Below, piece after piece: positions 1 through 8,780 of a DNA stretch of 48,417 nt (position 1 is its first letter; the number at the start of each line of letters is the position of its first letter). A model generated the notes under the pieces. It was not told the origin of the DNA. It worked only from the letters and a program-made list of their open reading frames with translations, and searched no databases. Position numbers and translations under genes: made by a program. This DNA comes from Pseudoalteromonas sp. H71 (GTDB taxonomy: Bacteria; Pseudomonadota; Gammaproteobacteria; Enterobacterales; Alteromonadaceae): NCBI RefSeq assembly GCF_001468485.1, contig NZ_LODI01000035.1:45138-93554 (forward strand), in the 5' to 3' direction.

Positions 1-27
1 AAAATATCTTTTCAAATAGGCGGATAA
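1..27 (+). CDS. 3' end of an upstream gene (possibly tonB), partial
   Basis: Reading from base 1, frame 1 gives K-I-S-F-Q-I-G-G followed by TAA at 25-27, thirty bases before the ATG of the TPR gene. TPR genes of this type usually sit at the end of an exbB-exbD-tonB2 cluster in Shewanella and Pseudoalteromonas, and a short beta-strand-like tail would suit the end of a TonB C-terminal domain. Eight codons cannot prove this, so the call rests on gene order and is weak. Confidence 0.3.
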   Translation, partial: KISFQIGG

Positions 28-57
28 CAGCCAATTTTTAAAGTCTGTGAGGCGATT

Positions 58-1386
58 ATGAAATTACTAACTACAGCTCAATTTTTAAAAGTAACACTAC
101 TTTGTACCACTGCGATAGGCATGAGTATTGTTACACCGAGTGCACTAACGTTGTTACCTAGCGTATCTATTACAAGTGCGCAAGCGGCGCAGCAGCAAAA
201 AACTAAACGCGTACCTGCACTACGTGAAAAAGTGTACAGCCAATTAGCGCGTGCACAAAAACTGGCAGACGACGGAGATGTTAAAGCGGGACTTGAAGCG
301 CTAGATAGCATTAATGAACGTTCTTCAAGTATGAACTCATACGAAATAGCCATGATGCATAATTTTTATGGGTTTATTTACTACAATCAGAACGACTTAC
401 CAAAAGCGATTGCTTCTTTCGAAAAAGTAGTAGCAGAAGAGGGTATCCCTGAAACATTACGTTTAAGTACCACTTTTAGCTTGGCGCAATTGGCTATGGC
501 AAACAGTGATTACGACAAGGTTATTGCGTTTTTAGATAGTTGGGATGAAATTAACACTCAGCCAATCCCTGAAGGGTATTACTTACTTCGCGCCCAAACG
601 TATTATCAATTAAAAGACTATAAGCAAGGGCTTAGCTATATAACGAAAGTTATCTCATTAAGTGATGACGAAGGCAAAACGCCAAAAGAAAACTGGCTTG
701 TGCTGCAACGCGCAATGTTTTACTCATTAAATCAAACCAATAAGGTTGTTGAAGTACTTGAACGTATGGTTAAACTTTACGCCAAACCAGAGTATTGGGT
801 ACAACTTTCAGGTATGTATGGTGAAACCGGGCAAGAGAAAAAACAATTAGCCATCATCGAGGCAGCATACCAACAAGGTTTTTTAACTTCTAGAGCTGAT
901 TTACGCCAACTTGCACAAGTTTATTTATACAATGGGCTTGCATATAAAGCGGCACAAGTAATGAGTAAAGCAATTGATAAAGGCATTGCCGAACAATCAG
1001 CTAAAAACTATGCGTTTGTCGCTGAAGCAATGATCCAAGCAAAAGAAGATGAAAAGTCGATTACTTATTTTGTAAAGGCGGCTGATTTATCAGAGCATGG
1101 TAAATATGACCAACGTTTAGCTGAAGTTTACGTAAACATAGAGCAATACGACGATGCTGCTGATTCAGCTCGTAAAGCCCTTGATAAAGGCGGCCTTGAT
1201 TTTGAATCAAATGCATTTGTTGCTTTAGGGATGGCGCAGTACAACCTACAAAATTTTGATGCGTCTATATTAGCGTTTGAACAAGCTGAAAAACACAAAA
1301 AATCTCAACGTTTAGCACAACAGTGGATCAAGTATGTAAAGCGTGAAAAAGTGCATGCAGAAACCCTAAAAACTGCGCTGCTTTAA
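58..1386 (+). CDS. Exported TPR-repeat protein of a TonB2-type energy transduction cluster
   Basis: A 442-residue protein with an N-terminal signal sequence (hydrophobic stretch about residues 11-42, Ala-rich end near AQAA). The rest is helical with tetratricopeptide-like repeats, for example the stretch around residues 95-125 with NFYGFIYYNQNDLPKAIASF. TPR proteins like this are commonly encoded last in exbB/exbD/tonB2 operons of marine gammaproteobacteria and are thought to act in the periplasm with TonB. A GAGGCG ribosome binding site lies 5 bases before the ATG. A strong terminator follows the stop, so this gene ends its operon. The downstream TonB-dependent receptor supports a link to TonB-driven uptake, but the exact role is inferred from context. 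Confidence 0.75.
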   Translation: MKLLTTAQFLKVTLLCTTAIGMSIVTPSALTLLPSVSITSAQAAQQQKTKRVPALREKVYSQLARAQKLADDGDVKAGLEALDSINERSSSMNSYEIAMMHNFYGFIYYNQNDLPKAIASFEKVVAEEGIPETLRLSTTFSLAQLAMANSDYDKVIAFLDSWDEINTQPIPEGYYLLRAQTYYQLKDYKQGLSYITKVISLSDDEGKTPKENWLVLQRAMFYSLNQTNKVVEVLERMVKLYAKPEYWVQLSGMYGETGQEKKQLAIIEAAYQQGFLTSRADLRQLAQVYLYNGLAYKAAQVMSKAIDKGIAEQSAKNYAFVAEAMIQAKEDEKSITYFVKAADLSEHGKYDQRLAEVYVNIEQYDDAADSARKALDKGGLDFESNAFVALGMAQYNLQNFDASILAFEQAEKHKKSQRLAQQWIKYVKREKVHAETLKTALL

Positions 1387-1450
1387 ATTTAAAACAACCA
1401 AACGCCAAAATTTTTGGTGTGTAATACCTATTTCATAATCGCACTACGCA

Positions 1451-1484
1451 AGCCGACTCAATAATAATTGAGTCGGCTTTTTTA
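1451..1484 (+). terminator. Rho-independent terminator after the TPR gene
   Basis: A 12-bp perfect stem (AGCCGACTCAAT at 1451-1462 with ATTGAGTCGGCT at 1467-1478) with a 4-base loop is followed by a T run. Confidence 0.9.
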
Positions 1485-1691
1485 TTGTTTCTACAATTAA
1501 GTTGTTGAATTTTAATAATATAGTTTTGTCATGTTATGTTTATTAAAGTGTAACTCCAGTGTCATATAGCTCCCGTAAGGTAAGCCCTGCTGATAACTCA
1601 AGTGACCTTAGCGCATTACTCAGTGCTTTAAAGTGACTTGAGTTTTTATAAAGCGCTAACAAAATAATTAAATACTTTAACGGAGTGAACA
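1485..1691 (+). promoter_or_regulatory. Leader/promoter region of the lipoprotein-receptor operon with an inverted repeat
   Basis: This noncoding stretch should hold the promoter and 5' leader of the lipoprotein gene. It contains a near-perfect inverted repeat, CTCAAGTGAC at 1597-1606 and GTGACTTGAG at 1633-1642 (9 of 10 pair), able to form a long-loop hairpin just before the ribosome binding site (CGGAG at 1681-1685). I recognise no known operator. A leader structure or an operator are both possible. Confidence 0.4.
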
Positions 1692-4600
1692 ATGAAATTA
1701 TCTGACTTATTCAAAGTTAGTTTGATTGCAACTGCAGTATCTTTAGCGGGTTGTGGTGGTGACTTAGTAGTATCTGAAGGCGACACAACAATTAATGAAG
1801 GCGATACAATAACAAACGTTGTTGAAGGCGGCTCAGACACAGGCGGTGAAACGTCATCTCGCGATGACTCACAAAACGGCACAACTGGTTTTCCTACCAC
1901 TATTGATAACGCATTTGTTCAAGGTTTAGCTACTGATGTTTCTAGCGAATTTCCGGCAATTACAGACAAGCCAGTATATCGTCTAACAGCAGATACAACG
2001 TTCACTACTGATGCAACATTTACAAATGATGCACATTGGATTTTAAATGGTCGTACAGCGGTAGGTAATGACCGTGCAGATAACGCAAAGCTATACATTC
2101 AGCAAGGTACAACAATTATTGGTGAATCAGGGGATGACTTTTTAGTTGTTCGTCGTGGTTCACAACTTGAGTCGGTTGGTACTGTAAGCCAGCCAATAAC
2201 AATGACCTCAATTCAAGATGTAACAGGCGGCGAAACAGCCATTGGTCAATGGGGTGGTTTAGTATTATTAGGTAATGCACCTGCCAATTCATGTGGCGAC
2301 CAAGAAGGTGAAGCAACTGCAGATGAACTTGCTAACTGTGGTGTGTCTGCAGAAGGCGATGCAGGTCAATTTGGTGGCGATGTTGCAGACGATGATTCGG
2401 GTACATTAAAGTATTTAATCGTTAAGCAAGCGGGTAAAACATTAGGTAACGGTGATGAGCTAAACGGTATTTCGTTTGCTGGTGTCGGTTCAGCTACAAC
2501 AGTTGATTACATTCAAGTACACGAAAACCTTGATGACGGTATCGAGTTTTTTGGTGGTACAGTTAATGTAAGTAATGTTGTATTAACCAGTATTGGTGAT
2601 GATTCACTTGATTGGTCGTTCGGTTGGACAGGCTCTGCAACAAACGTATACATTCAGCAAGCTGCAAACGTGGGTGATAACGCAATTGAAGCTGACAACT
2701 CTGAGTTTGATTCAAACGCTACACCATTAACTATGCCTACAGTATCTAATGTAACAATTGTAGGTGCAGAAGGTAATAATGGTATTCGCTTGCGTGCAGG
2801 AACTGCAGGCGCATTAAGCAATGTATTCGTAACTGGTCCCGCTACTTACGAAAATTGTTTACGTGTGGGCTCTGACTCTGTACCTCGCGCAGAAGACGGC
2901 ACACTGACTATTACTAATTCAATTGTTGCATGTCAAACAACGGCTAACAATTTTGGCAGTGAAGCGATTAATGGCGGCGATGTTAAATCGTGGTTTGAGT
3001 CGCAAGACGGCAACCAAACACTAACTCCAGCAGACTTAATGCTTGACGATAATGGTTACACACCACTTCCAGGTTCACCGCTTATTGCGAATGGACAAAT
3101 TGGTGCATTTAATGGCACAACCAATTGGATGGAAGGATGGACTGTAGGTATTAATGGTGGCTTCCCAACAGATATTTCAAATGCATTGGAGCAGGGTTTA
3201 GCGACTAATGTATCAAGTGAATTTCCACAAATTACCTATAAGCCTGTTTACCGATTAACTGAAGATACTACATTTACAGCCGATGTAACGCTTACAAACG
3301 ATGCTCATTGGATTTTAAATGGTCGAACTGCGGTAGGTAACGATCGTGCAGATGAAACAACGCTTTACGTTCAAGCGGGTACTACGCTAATTGGTGAAAC
3401 AGGTGATGACTTTTTAGTTGTGCGTCGTGGTTCGCAAATTAACGCAAATGGTAATGCAACAGCGCCTATTACCATGACATCTATTCAAGATGTAACGGGT
3501 GGTGAAACAAATATTGGTCAATGGGGTGGTTTAGTATTACTTGGTAATGCACCTGCTAACTCATGTGGCGACCAGCAAGGTGAAACAACACCAGAAGAGC
3601 TCGCTAACTGTGGTGTATCGGCAGAAGGTGATGCCGGTCAGTTTGGTGGTGATATCAGCGATGATAACTCAGGTGTTCTTCGTTACATTGTTGTAAAACA
3701 TGCTGGTAAAACGCTAGGTAATGGTGATGAACTAAACGGTATTTCGTTTGCGGGCGTGGGCTCACAAACTAAAGTTGAATATATTCAGGTTCATCAAAAT
3801 CTAGATGACGGTGTAGAGTTCTTTGGTGGTAGCGTTAATGTACGTAACATTGTACTGACTGATATTGGTGATGATGCATTTGACTGGTCGTTTGGTTGGA
3901 CAGGTCGTGCACAAAACATCTACATTCAACAAAGTGCTGTTGAGGGCGATAACGCCATTGAAGCTGATAACTCTGAGTTTGATTCAAATGCAACGCCTTT
4001 GACTAAGCCACTTATTTCTAACGTCACTATTGTAGGTGCCGATGGTACTAACGGTGTTCGTTTACGTGCAGGTACAGCGGGTGTGCTTCGCAATGTTGTT
4101 ATCACTGGCCCAGATGGATATTCAAACTGTTTACGTGTAGGTTCTGACTCGGTAGCTAATGCAGAGTCGGGTGAGCTTTCTATTGAGAACTCAGTAGTAG
4201 CCTGTAATGAAGATAATAACTTCGGTAGCGAAGCGATTGCTGGTGGCAACGTTCAATCGTGGTTTGAAGGCCAAACGGGCAACCAAACACTCACCGCTGC
4301 AAGCTTAAGCTTAGCAACAGATGGATTTACACCTAAGTCTAGTTCACCTTTACTAGGCGCAGGTGTTGATACCTCTGACCTTGATTCGTTCTTCACTAAA
4401 ACCGATTACATTGGTGCGTTTGATGGCGATAACAACTGGATGGAAGGGTGGACCGTTGCTATTAAACCTAGCTTTCCAACTGATATCCAAAACGCATTAG
4501 AACAAGGCCTTGCAACAGATGTCTCTGCTAGTTTCCCAGCTATTACCGATAAGCCAGTTTATCAGTTAAATTCTGATGTGGTATTTACCGCTGATGTGAC

Positions 4601-5780
4601 ACTAACAAACGATGCGCATTGGATCTTAAAAGGACGTACAGCTGTGGGTAATGACCGCGCTGATAACACAACATTGTATGTTCAGTTTGGTACAACATTA
4701 ATTGGTGAATCGGGTGATGACTTCTTAGTTGTTCGTCGTGGTTCTAAAATTGAGGCGGTAGGCACAGCAACGCAGCCAATTACCATGACGTCTATTCAAG
4801 ATGTGACGGGTGGCGAAACAACAATTGGTCAATGGGGTGGCTTAGTATTATTAGGTAACGCACCGGCCAACTCTTGTGGCGACCAAGAAGGTGAAGCAAC
4901 TGCGGATGAACTTGCAAATTGTGGTGTATCTGCGGAAGGTGATGCTGGCCAATTTGGTGGTAATGACCCAGAAGATAACTCAGGTACGTTAAAGTATGTT
5001 GCTGTAAAACAAGCGGGCAAAACGCTAGGTAACGGTGATGAGCTTAACGGTATATCACTGGCTGGTGTAGGTAGCCAAACAGAGCTAGATTACATCCACG
5101 TTCATGAAAACCTAGACGACGGCGTAGAGTTTTTCGGTGGTACTGCAAACATTAGCCACTTAGTGCTTACAAACATTGGTGACGATTCTCTAGATTGGTC
5201 ATTTGGTTGGACGGGTAAAGCGCAATACGTACTTATTAAGCAATCAGGCTCTGAGGGCGATAACGCGATTGAAGCTGATAACTCTGAATTTGATTCAGAT
5301 GCATCACCACTTACTATGCCTACTATTTCTAATGTAACCATTATTGGTGATGCAGGCGTAAACGGTATTCGCTTACGTGCAGGTACTGCCGGCATACTTA
5401 AAAACGTAGTGGTCACCGGCGGCGCAGATTACGCAAACTGTTTGCGTGTAGGTTCAGACTCAGCACCACGTGCCGAAGACGGTTCACTTAGTATTACTCA
5501 CTCAGTGGTTGCGTGTGAAACAGCAAACAACTTTGGTACTCAAGCAATTGGTGATGGCAATGTTGAGTCTTGGTTCTTAGGTCAAGCTGGTAACTCAGTA
5601 CAAGCTGCTGCAAGTCTTGCACTAGCGAGTAACGGTTACATGCCTTCAAGTGAGTCATTATTACTGGGTGCTGGTTTTGATTCGTCTAGCTTAGATAGTT
5701 ACTTTGATAAAGTAGATTACATTGGTGCAATGGATGCACAAACAGACTGGACAGCGGGTTGGGTAAAAGTAGGTCTTTAA
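1692..5780 (+). CDS. Giant outer-membrane lipoprotein made of three tandem beta-helix units
   Basis: A 1362-residue protein with a lipoprotein signal peptide (lipobox SLAGC, Cys at residue 20) and a short acidic linker. Three tandem copies of a ~430-residue domain begin at residues 67, 491 and 928. Each copy has the same landmarks in order: DAHWILNGRTAVGND, GDDFLVVRRGS, ITMTSIQDVTGGET, IGQWGGLVLLGNAPANSCGD, AGKTLGNGDELNGIS, EFFGG, GWTG, EADNSEFDS, GIRLRAGTAG, CLRVGSDS and a closing NNWMEGW-like strand. The regular short polar strands suggest a right-handed parallel beta-helix, as in surface polysaccharide- or ligand-binding proteins. It lies 63 bases upstream of a TonB-dependent receptor, and such pairs suggest a surface lipoprotein that captures a ligand for the receptor. 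The ligand is unknown. The 20-base motifs are highly conserved between copies, so the triplication appears recent or under strong selection. Confidence 0.75.
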   Translation: MKLSDLFKVSLIATAVSLAGCGGDLVVSEGDTTINEGDTITNVVEGGSDTGGETSSRDDSQNGTTGFPTTIDNAFVQGLATDVSSEFPAITDKPVYRLTADTTFTTDATFTNDAHWILNGRTAVGNDRADNAKLYIQQGTTIIGESGDDFLVVRRGSQLESVGTVSQPITMTSIQDVTGGETAIGQWGGLVLLGNAPANSCGDQEGEATADELANCGVSAEGDAGQFGGDVADDDSGTLKYLIVKQAGKTLGNGDELNGISFAGVGSATTVDYIQVHENLDDGIEFFGGTVNVSNVVLTSIGDDSLDWSFGWTGSATNVYIQQAANVGDNAIEADNSEFDSNATPLTMPTVSNVTIVGAEGNNGIRLRAGTAGALSNVFVTGPATYENCLRVGSDSVPRAEDGTLTITNSIVACQTTANNFGSEAINGGDVKSWFESQDGNQTLTPADLMLDDNGYTPLPGSPLIANGQIGAFNGTTNWMEGWTVGINGGFPTDISNALEQGLATNVSSEFPQITYKPVYRLTEDTTFTADVTLTNDAHWILNGRTAVGNDRADETTLYVQAGTTLIGETGDDFLVVRRGSQINANGNATAPITMTSIQDVTGGETNIGQWGGLVLLGNAPANSCGDQQGETTPEELANCGVSAEGDAGQFGGDISDDNSGVLRYIVVKHAGKTLGNGDELNGISFAGVGSQTKVEYIQVHQNLDDGVEFFGGSVNVRNIVLTDIGDDAFDWSFGWTGRAQNIYIQQSAVEGDNAIEADNSEFDSNATPLTKPLISNVTIVGADGTNGVRLRAGTAGVLRNVVITGPDGYSNCLRVGSDSVANAESGELSIENSVVACNEDNNFGSEAIAGGNVQSWFEGQTGNQTLTAASLSLATDGFTPKSSSPLLGAGVDTSDLDSFFTKTDYIGAFDGDNNWMEGWTVAIKPSFPTDIQNALEQGLATDVSASFPAITDKPVYQLNSDVVFTADVTLTNDAHWILKGRTAVGNDRADNTTLYVQFGTTLIGESGDDFLVVRRGSKIEAVGTATQPITMTSIQDVTGGETTIGQWGGLVLLGNAPANSCGDQEGEATADELANCGVSAEGDAGQFGGNDPEDNSGTLKYVAVKQAGKTLGNGDELNGISLAGVGSQTELDYIHVHENLDDGVEFFGGTANISHLVLTNIGDDSLDWSFGWTGKAQYVLIKQSGSEGDNAIEADNSEFDSDASPLTMPTISNVTIIGDAGVNGIRLRAGTAGILKNVVVTGGADYANCLRVGSDSAPRAEDGSLSITHSVVACETANNFGTQAIGDGNVESWFLGQAGNSVQAAASLALASNGYMPSSESLLLGAGFDSSSLDSYFDKVDYIGAMDAQTDWTAGWVKVGL
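1890..3161 (+). repeat. In-frame repeat unit 1 (424 codons) of the lipoprotein
   Basis: The first copy of the beta-helix unit begins at FPTTIDNAF. It lacks about 13 residues near its end compared with the other two: unit 1 runs SPLIANGQIGAF where unit 2 has SPLLGAGVDTSDLDSFF before its IGAF. Confidence 0.85.
3162..4472 (+). repeat. In-frame repeat unit 2 (437 codons) of the lipoprotein
   Basis: The second copy begins at FPTDISNALEQGLATN and carries the same landmark motifs in the same order. It shares the FPTDI-NALEQGLAT start with unit 3, which suggests units 2 and 3 are the closest pair at this end. Confidence 0.85.
4473..5777 (+). repeat. In-frame repeat unit 3 (435 codons) of the lipoprotein
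   Basis: The third copy begins at FPTDIQNALEQGLATD and ends with the protein. In the middle (NSCGDQEGEATADELANCG) it is closer to unit 1 than to unit 2, so the copies look mosaic, as expected from gene conversion. Confidence 0.85.
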
Positions 5781-5795
5781 CCTTAAACGCTTTAG

Positions 5796-5813
5796 GCCGG
5801 GCGAAAGCCCGGC
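5796..5813 (+). promoter_or_regulatory. Intercistronic GC-rich hairpin between lipoprotein and receptor genes
   Basis: A perfect 7-bp stem GCCGGGC/GCCCGGC is closed by a GAAA tetraloop. It has no T run after it, so it is more likely an mRNA-stabilising or attenuating hairpin inside one operon than a full terminator. Its place would allow far more lipoprotein than receptor to be made. Confidence 0.6.
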
Positions 5814-5843
5814 TAATGTCTTGTTTTGTTTCGGAGTATAAAA

Positions 5844-8546
5844 ATGAATTCTTATAAACCCTCTAAACTTGCCCTATCAACATTAAATTGCGCCGTTTTG
5901 GCTGCACTATTTGGTTGGTCGGTAAATACTGCCGCTGCTGCAGAAGCCGACATTCAAGAGCAAGAAATAGAAGAAGTGGTTGCAGTAGGGCAACGACTCA
6001 AAGGGAGCGCAGGTGCAGTACTGCAAGAACGCCAAAATCAGGCGTTTGTTGCTGATATTATGGGTGCCGACCAAATTTCACGTACCGGCGATGGTGATGC
6101 AGCATCGGCTCTTCGCCGTGTTACAGGCTTAACCTTAGTTGATGGTAAATTTATATATGTGCGTGGTTTAGGTGAGCGTTACTCAAGTACACAATTAAAT
6201 AGCATGTATGTACCAAGTCCCGATCCTACCCGCTCGGTTGTACCTCTTGATTTATTTCCATCTGAAATAATCGAAAGCTTAAGTGTACAAAAATCTTTTT
6301 CACCCGACATGCCAGCGCACTTTGGTGGTGGTAATGTAAATATTCGTACTAAATCAATTCCTTCTGACTTTTTATTTAAAGTACAAGTAGGTACTGCGTA
6401 CAACACATCAAATAGTGACACGGGTTACTTTTACGAAGGTGGTGATGATGACTGGATGGGGCGCGATGATGGTACGCGAGCTTTATCAGGTGTTTTTACT
6501 GATGCACTTACCAGCGACGTAGGCCTTGAAGGTAATATTAACTCTACGCTAGATGAGCGTAAAAACCTGATTCAATCGCTTGATTGGAATGTGGGTATTA
6601 GCAAGGAAGATGTTGACCCAGCTATGAGCTTTTCTGTTGCCGTGGGCGATAGATTTGAAAGCGAAATAGGTACGTTTGGTGTGCTTGGTGCTGTGTCCTA
6701 TGACAACGAGTGGGAAGTTGTTCAAGAACAAAGTGGTTCAAGCTTAGGTAGTTTGGGCTGTGAGAACAAATGTTTTGCACAATATTACGATGGTACATCG
6801 ACTGAACAAAATGTTCGTTGGAGCGGTACATTAAATTTAGGGTACGAACTTAATTCAAACCATAAGTTTGAGTTAACCAATATAGCTTTGCATGATATGA
6901 GCGATCGTGTTCGTAACCGTAGCTACTACGACGCTAACGAAACCGAAGAAGGTGAGACTGAACTTCGTCGTGTTGATATCAGCTATGAAGAGCGTGAAAT
7001 GTTTTCTTCTCAGCTAAAAGGTACGCATAACTTTCCAGATTTAAATAACTTATTTGTTGATTGGTATGGTGGTTTAAGTCGCGCAAATCGAAACGCACCT
7101 GGTGGCTTAGATGTCGTTTTTCAACAAAACTTTAATAACGGCGTATTTGAGTCTGAGCAACTTCAAGATGTGGCTGCGACCAATATTACGCGTGAATACC
7201 AAGTACTTCACGATGACGTAGAAACGTTTGGTTGGAATATGGGGTTACCTTTTTATGGCGATGGTTACGAGCTTGAACTTAAAATTGGTGGAGATTTTTC
7301 AGAAAAAACGCGAGATGCAAGCAATGTTAAATTTGGCATAACGCACCGTGGTATAAGCGATGAGTTTACGTTTGGTAATAACATTAGCGATATTTTTGCC
7401 GATGCAAACACATCAAACGACGCCTTTTATACAAGTAGCACAGGCGCTGGTATTTTTGACGATGGTACAACTGACGGCGACAAATACAGTGCAGCGCATA
7501 AGTTAGATGCTTATTACTTTATGGCTGACTACTTTTTTGAAAATACGTGGCGTATTACTGGCGGTGTTCGCTGGGAAGATTTCAAGCAAGTATCGGTAGG
7601 GTATCAGGCACATAGCAATTTATTTGAAAATACCCTTGAAGAAATTCAAGACGTTGCGATAAACGAAAATAATTTTTTTCCATCGCTTGCTGTTACGTAC
7701 ATCATGGATGAAGAAATGCAGTTTCGTTTAAACGTGAGCGAAACCACCATTCGTCCTGACTTACGTGATGTAAGTACCTCGTTCTTTGTTGATCCACTAA
7801 CTGAATTTTTGGTTCGTGGTTCGCCTAGCTTACAAAGCTCTGAATTAACGAATGTTGATTTTAGGTTTGAATGGTATATGCCAACGGGTAACAACCTATC
7901 GATTGCCTTATTCTATAAAGATATAGAAAACCCAATTGAAATGGTCGAGCTTGCAGGTGTTGGTGGTGCGTCACCGCAATTACTTACGGCGAATGCGCAA
8001 TCGGGCAAACTTTCAGGTATTGAGGTCGACTTTTTAACAGACTTTGGTTTTATTAATAAAGATTGGTCGTCTGCATTTTTGTCGGGTAACGTAACGCTAT
8101 CTGATTCGAGCGTTAATTTAGGTATAAATGACTCAGATAATGTTGATTCGTTATTTGAAGCTCAGCTTAAAGAAGCGCTAGAGGCTGATACTGTATCAAA
8201 CATTGTTACTAATAATAAACGCCGTTTGGTAGGCCACTCTGAATGGGTTGCTAACTTACAAATGGGTTACGACTCAGATGATGGTTTTCATTCAACATCA
8301 GTTATTTATAACGTTTTTGGTCCGCGTATTATCGTACCCGGTACGCGTGGAAATGAAGATGCTGAAGAAAAGTCGTTCCATTCTCTTGATTTAGTTTATT
8401 CTTACTTTCCTAACTTTAACTCTAAAGTTAATTTTAAAGTGAAGAATATTTTAGGCCAAGAAAAGCAAATAGAGCAAGAAGGGTTAACGCTTTGGGGTCA
8501 AGAAACAGGCACTGAGTTTAGCTTAAGCTACAGTTACGAGTTTTAA
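5844..8546 (+). CDS. TonB-dependent outer-membrane receptor
   Basis: A 900-residue receptor when started at ATG 5844, which has a CGGAG ribosome binding site 7-8 bases upstream; an in-frame TTG further upstream is less likely. It has a signal peptide ending near NTAAAAEA and a TonB box-like EEVVAVGQR. A plug domain follows (ADQISRTGDGDAASALRRV, then YVRGLGERYSSTQLN, DLFPSEIIESLSVQKSF and HFGGGNVNIRTK). A long 22-strand-type barrel ends in an aromatic C-terminal residue (YSYEF), as outer-membrane proteins do. It probably imports the ligand bound by the upstream beta-helix lipoprotein, using TonB/ExbBD energy helped by the upstream TPR protein. The substrate cannot be read from the sequence. 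Confidence 0.9.
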   Translation: MNSYKPSKLALSTLNCAVLAALFGWSVNTAAAAEADIQEQEIEEVVAVGQRLKGSAGAVLQERQNQAFVADIMGADQISRTGDGDAASALRRVTGLTLVDGKFIYVRGLGERYSSTQLNSMYVPSPDPTRSVVPLDLFPSEIIESLSVQKSFSPDMPAHFGGGNVNIRTKSIPSDFLFKVQVGTAYNTSNSDTGYFYEGGDDDWMGRDDGTRALSGVFTDALTSDVGLEGNINSTLDERKNLIQSLDWNVGISKEDVDPAMSFSVAVGDRFESEIGTFGVLGAVSYDNEWEVVQEQSGSSLGSLGCENKCFAQYYDGTSTEQNVRWSGTLNLGYELNSNHKFELTNIALHDMSDRVRNRSYYDANETEEGETELRRVDISYEEREMFSSQLKGTHNFPDLNNLFVDWYGGLSRANRNAPGGLDVVFQQNFNNGVFESEQLQDVAATNITREYQVLHDDVETFGWNMGLPFYGDGYELELKIGGDFSEKTRDASNVKFGITHRGISDEFTFGNNISDIFADANTSNDAFYTSSTGAGIFDDGTTDGDKYSAAHKLDAYYFMADYFFENTWRITGGVRWEDFKQVSVGYQAHSNLFENTLEEIQDVAINENNFFPSLAVTYIMDEEMQFRLNVSETTIRPDLRDVSTSFFVDPLTEFLVRGSPSLQSSELTNVDFRFEWYMPTGNNLSIALFYKDIENPIEMVELAGVGGASPQLLTANAQSGKLSGIEVDFLTDFGFINKDWSSAFLSGNVTLSDSSVNLGINDSDNVDSLFEAQLKEALEADTVSNIVTNNKRRLVGHSEWVANLQMGYDSDDGFHSTSVIYNVFGPRIIVPGTRGNEDAEEKSFHSLDLVYSYFPNFNSKVNFKVKNILGQEKQIEQEGLTLWGQETGTEFSLSYSYEF

Positions 8547-8591
8547 CTTTTAGCTTTATTGATTCAAACATAGTTTATTTATGTTCTTTAT

Positions 8592-8620
8592 AGCCCTGTA
8601 TTTTATACAGGGCTTTTTTA
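8592..8620 (+). terminator. Rho-independent terminator after the TonB-dependent receptor
   Basis: The stem AGCCCTGTAT (8592-8601) pairs with ATACAGGGCT (8605-8614) and is followed by TTTTTTAT. It closes the lipoprotein-receptor operon. Confidence 0.9.
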
Positions 8621-8780
8621 TACCTTATTGATGCATGAAAAATATTTAAGTTCTATTTTATTCACTAGTTTTAGCCGTCTAGCAGTGTTAGTTTGTTAAC
8701 TTGAAAATTAGATCTCACGCAATGAATTTAATTTTTAATGTATTAAGGCATTTTTTATGAACAAAACAGTGGGAAAAACA

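Noticed and set aside
1530-1570. Possible PhoB boxes (TTGTCATGTTATG and GTGTCATATAG) upstream of the lipoprotein gene
   Set aside because: Each matches only one half-site of CTGTCAT-type direct repeats and the 11-base spacing is not kept, so phosphate control is not supported.
3926-5416. Open frames on the minus strand inside the repeated lipoprotein gene
   Set aside because: They recur at similar places within the repeat units and are shadows of the repeated plus-strand code; no ribosome binding sites or family features.
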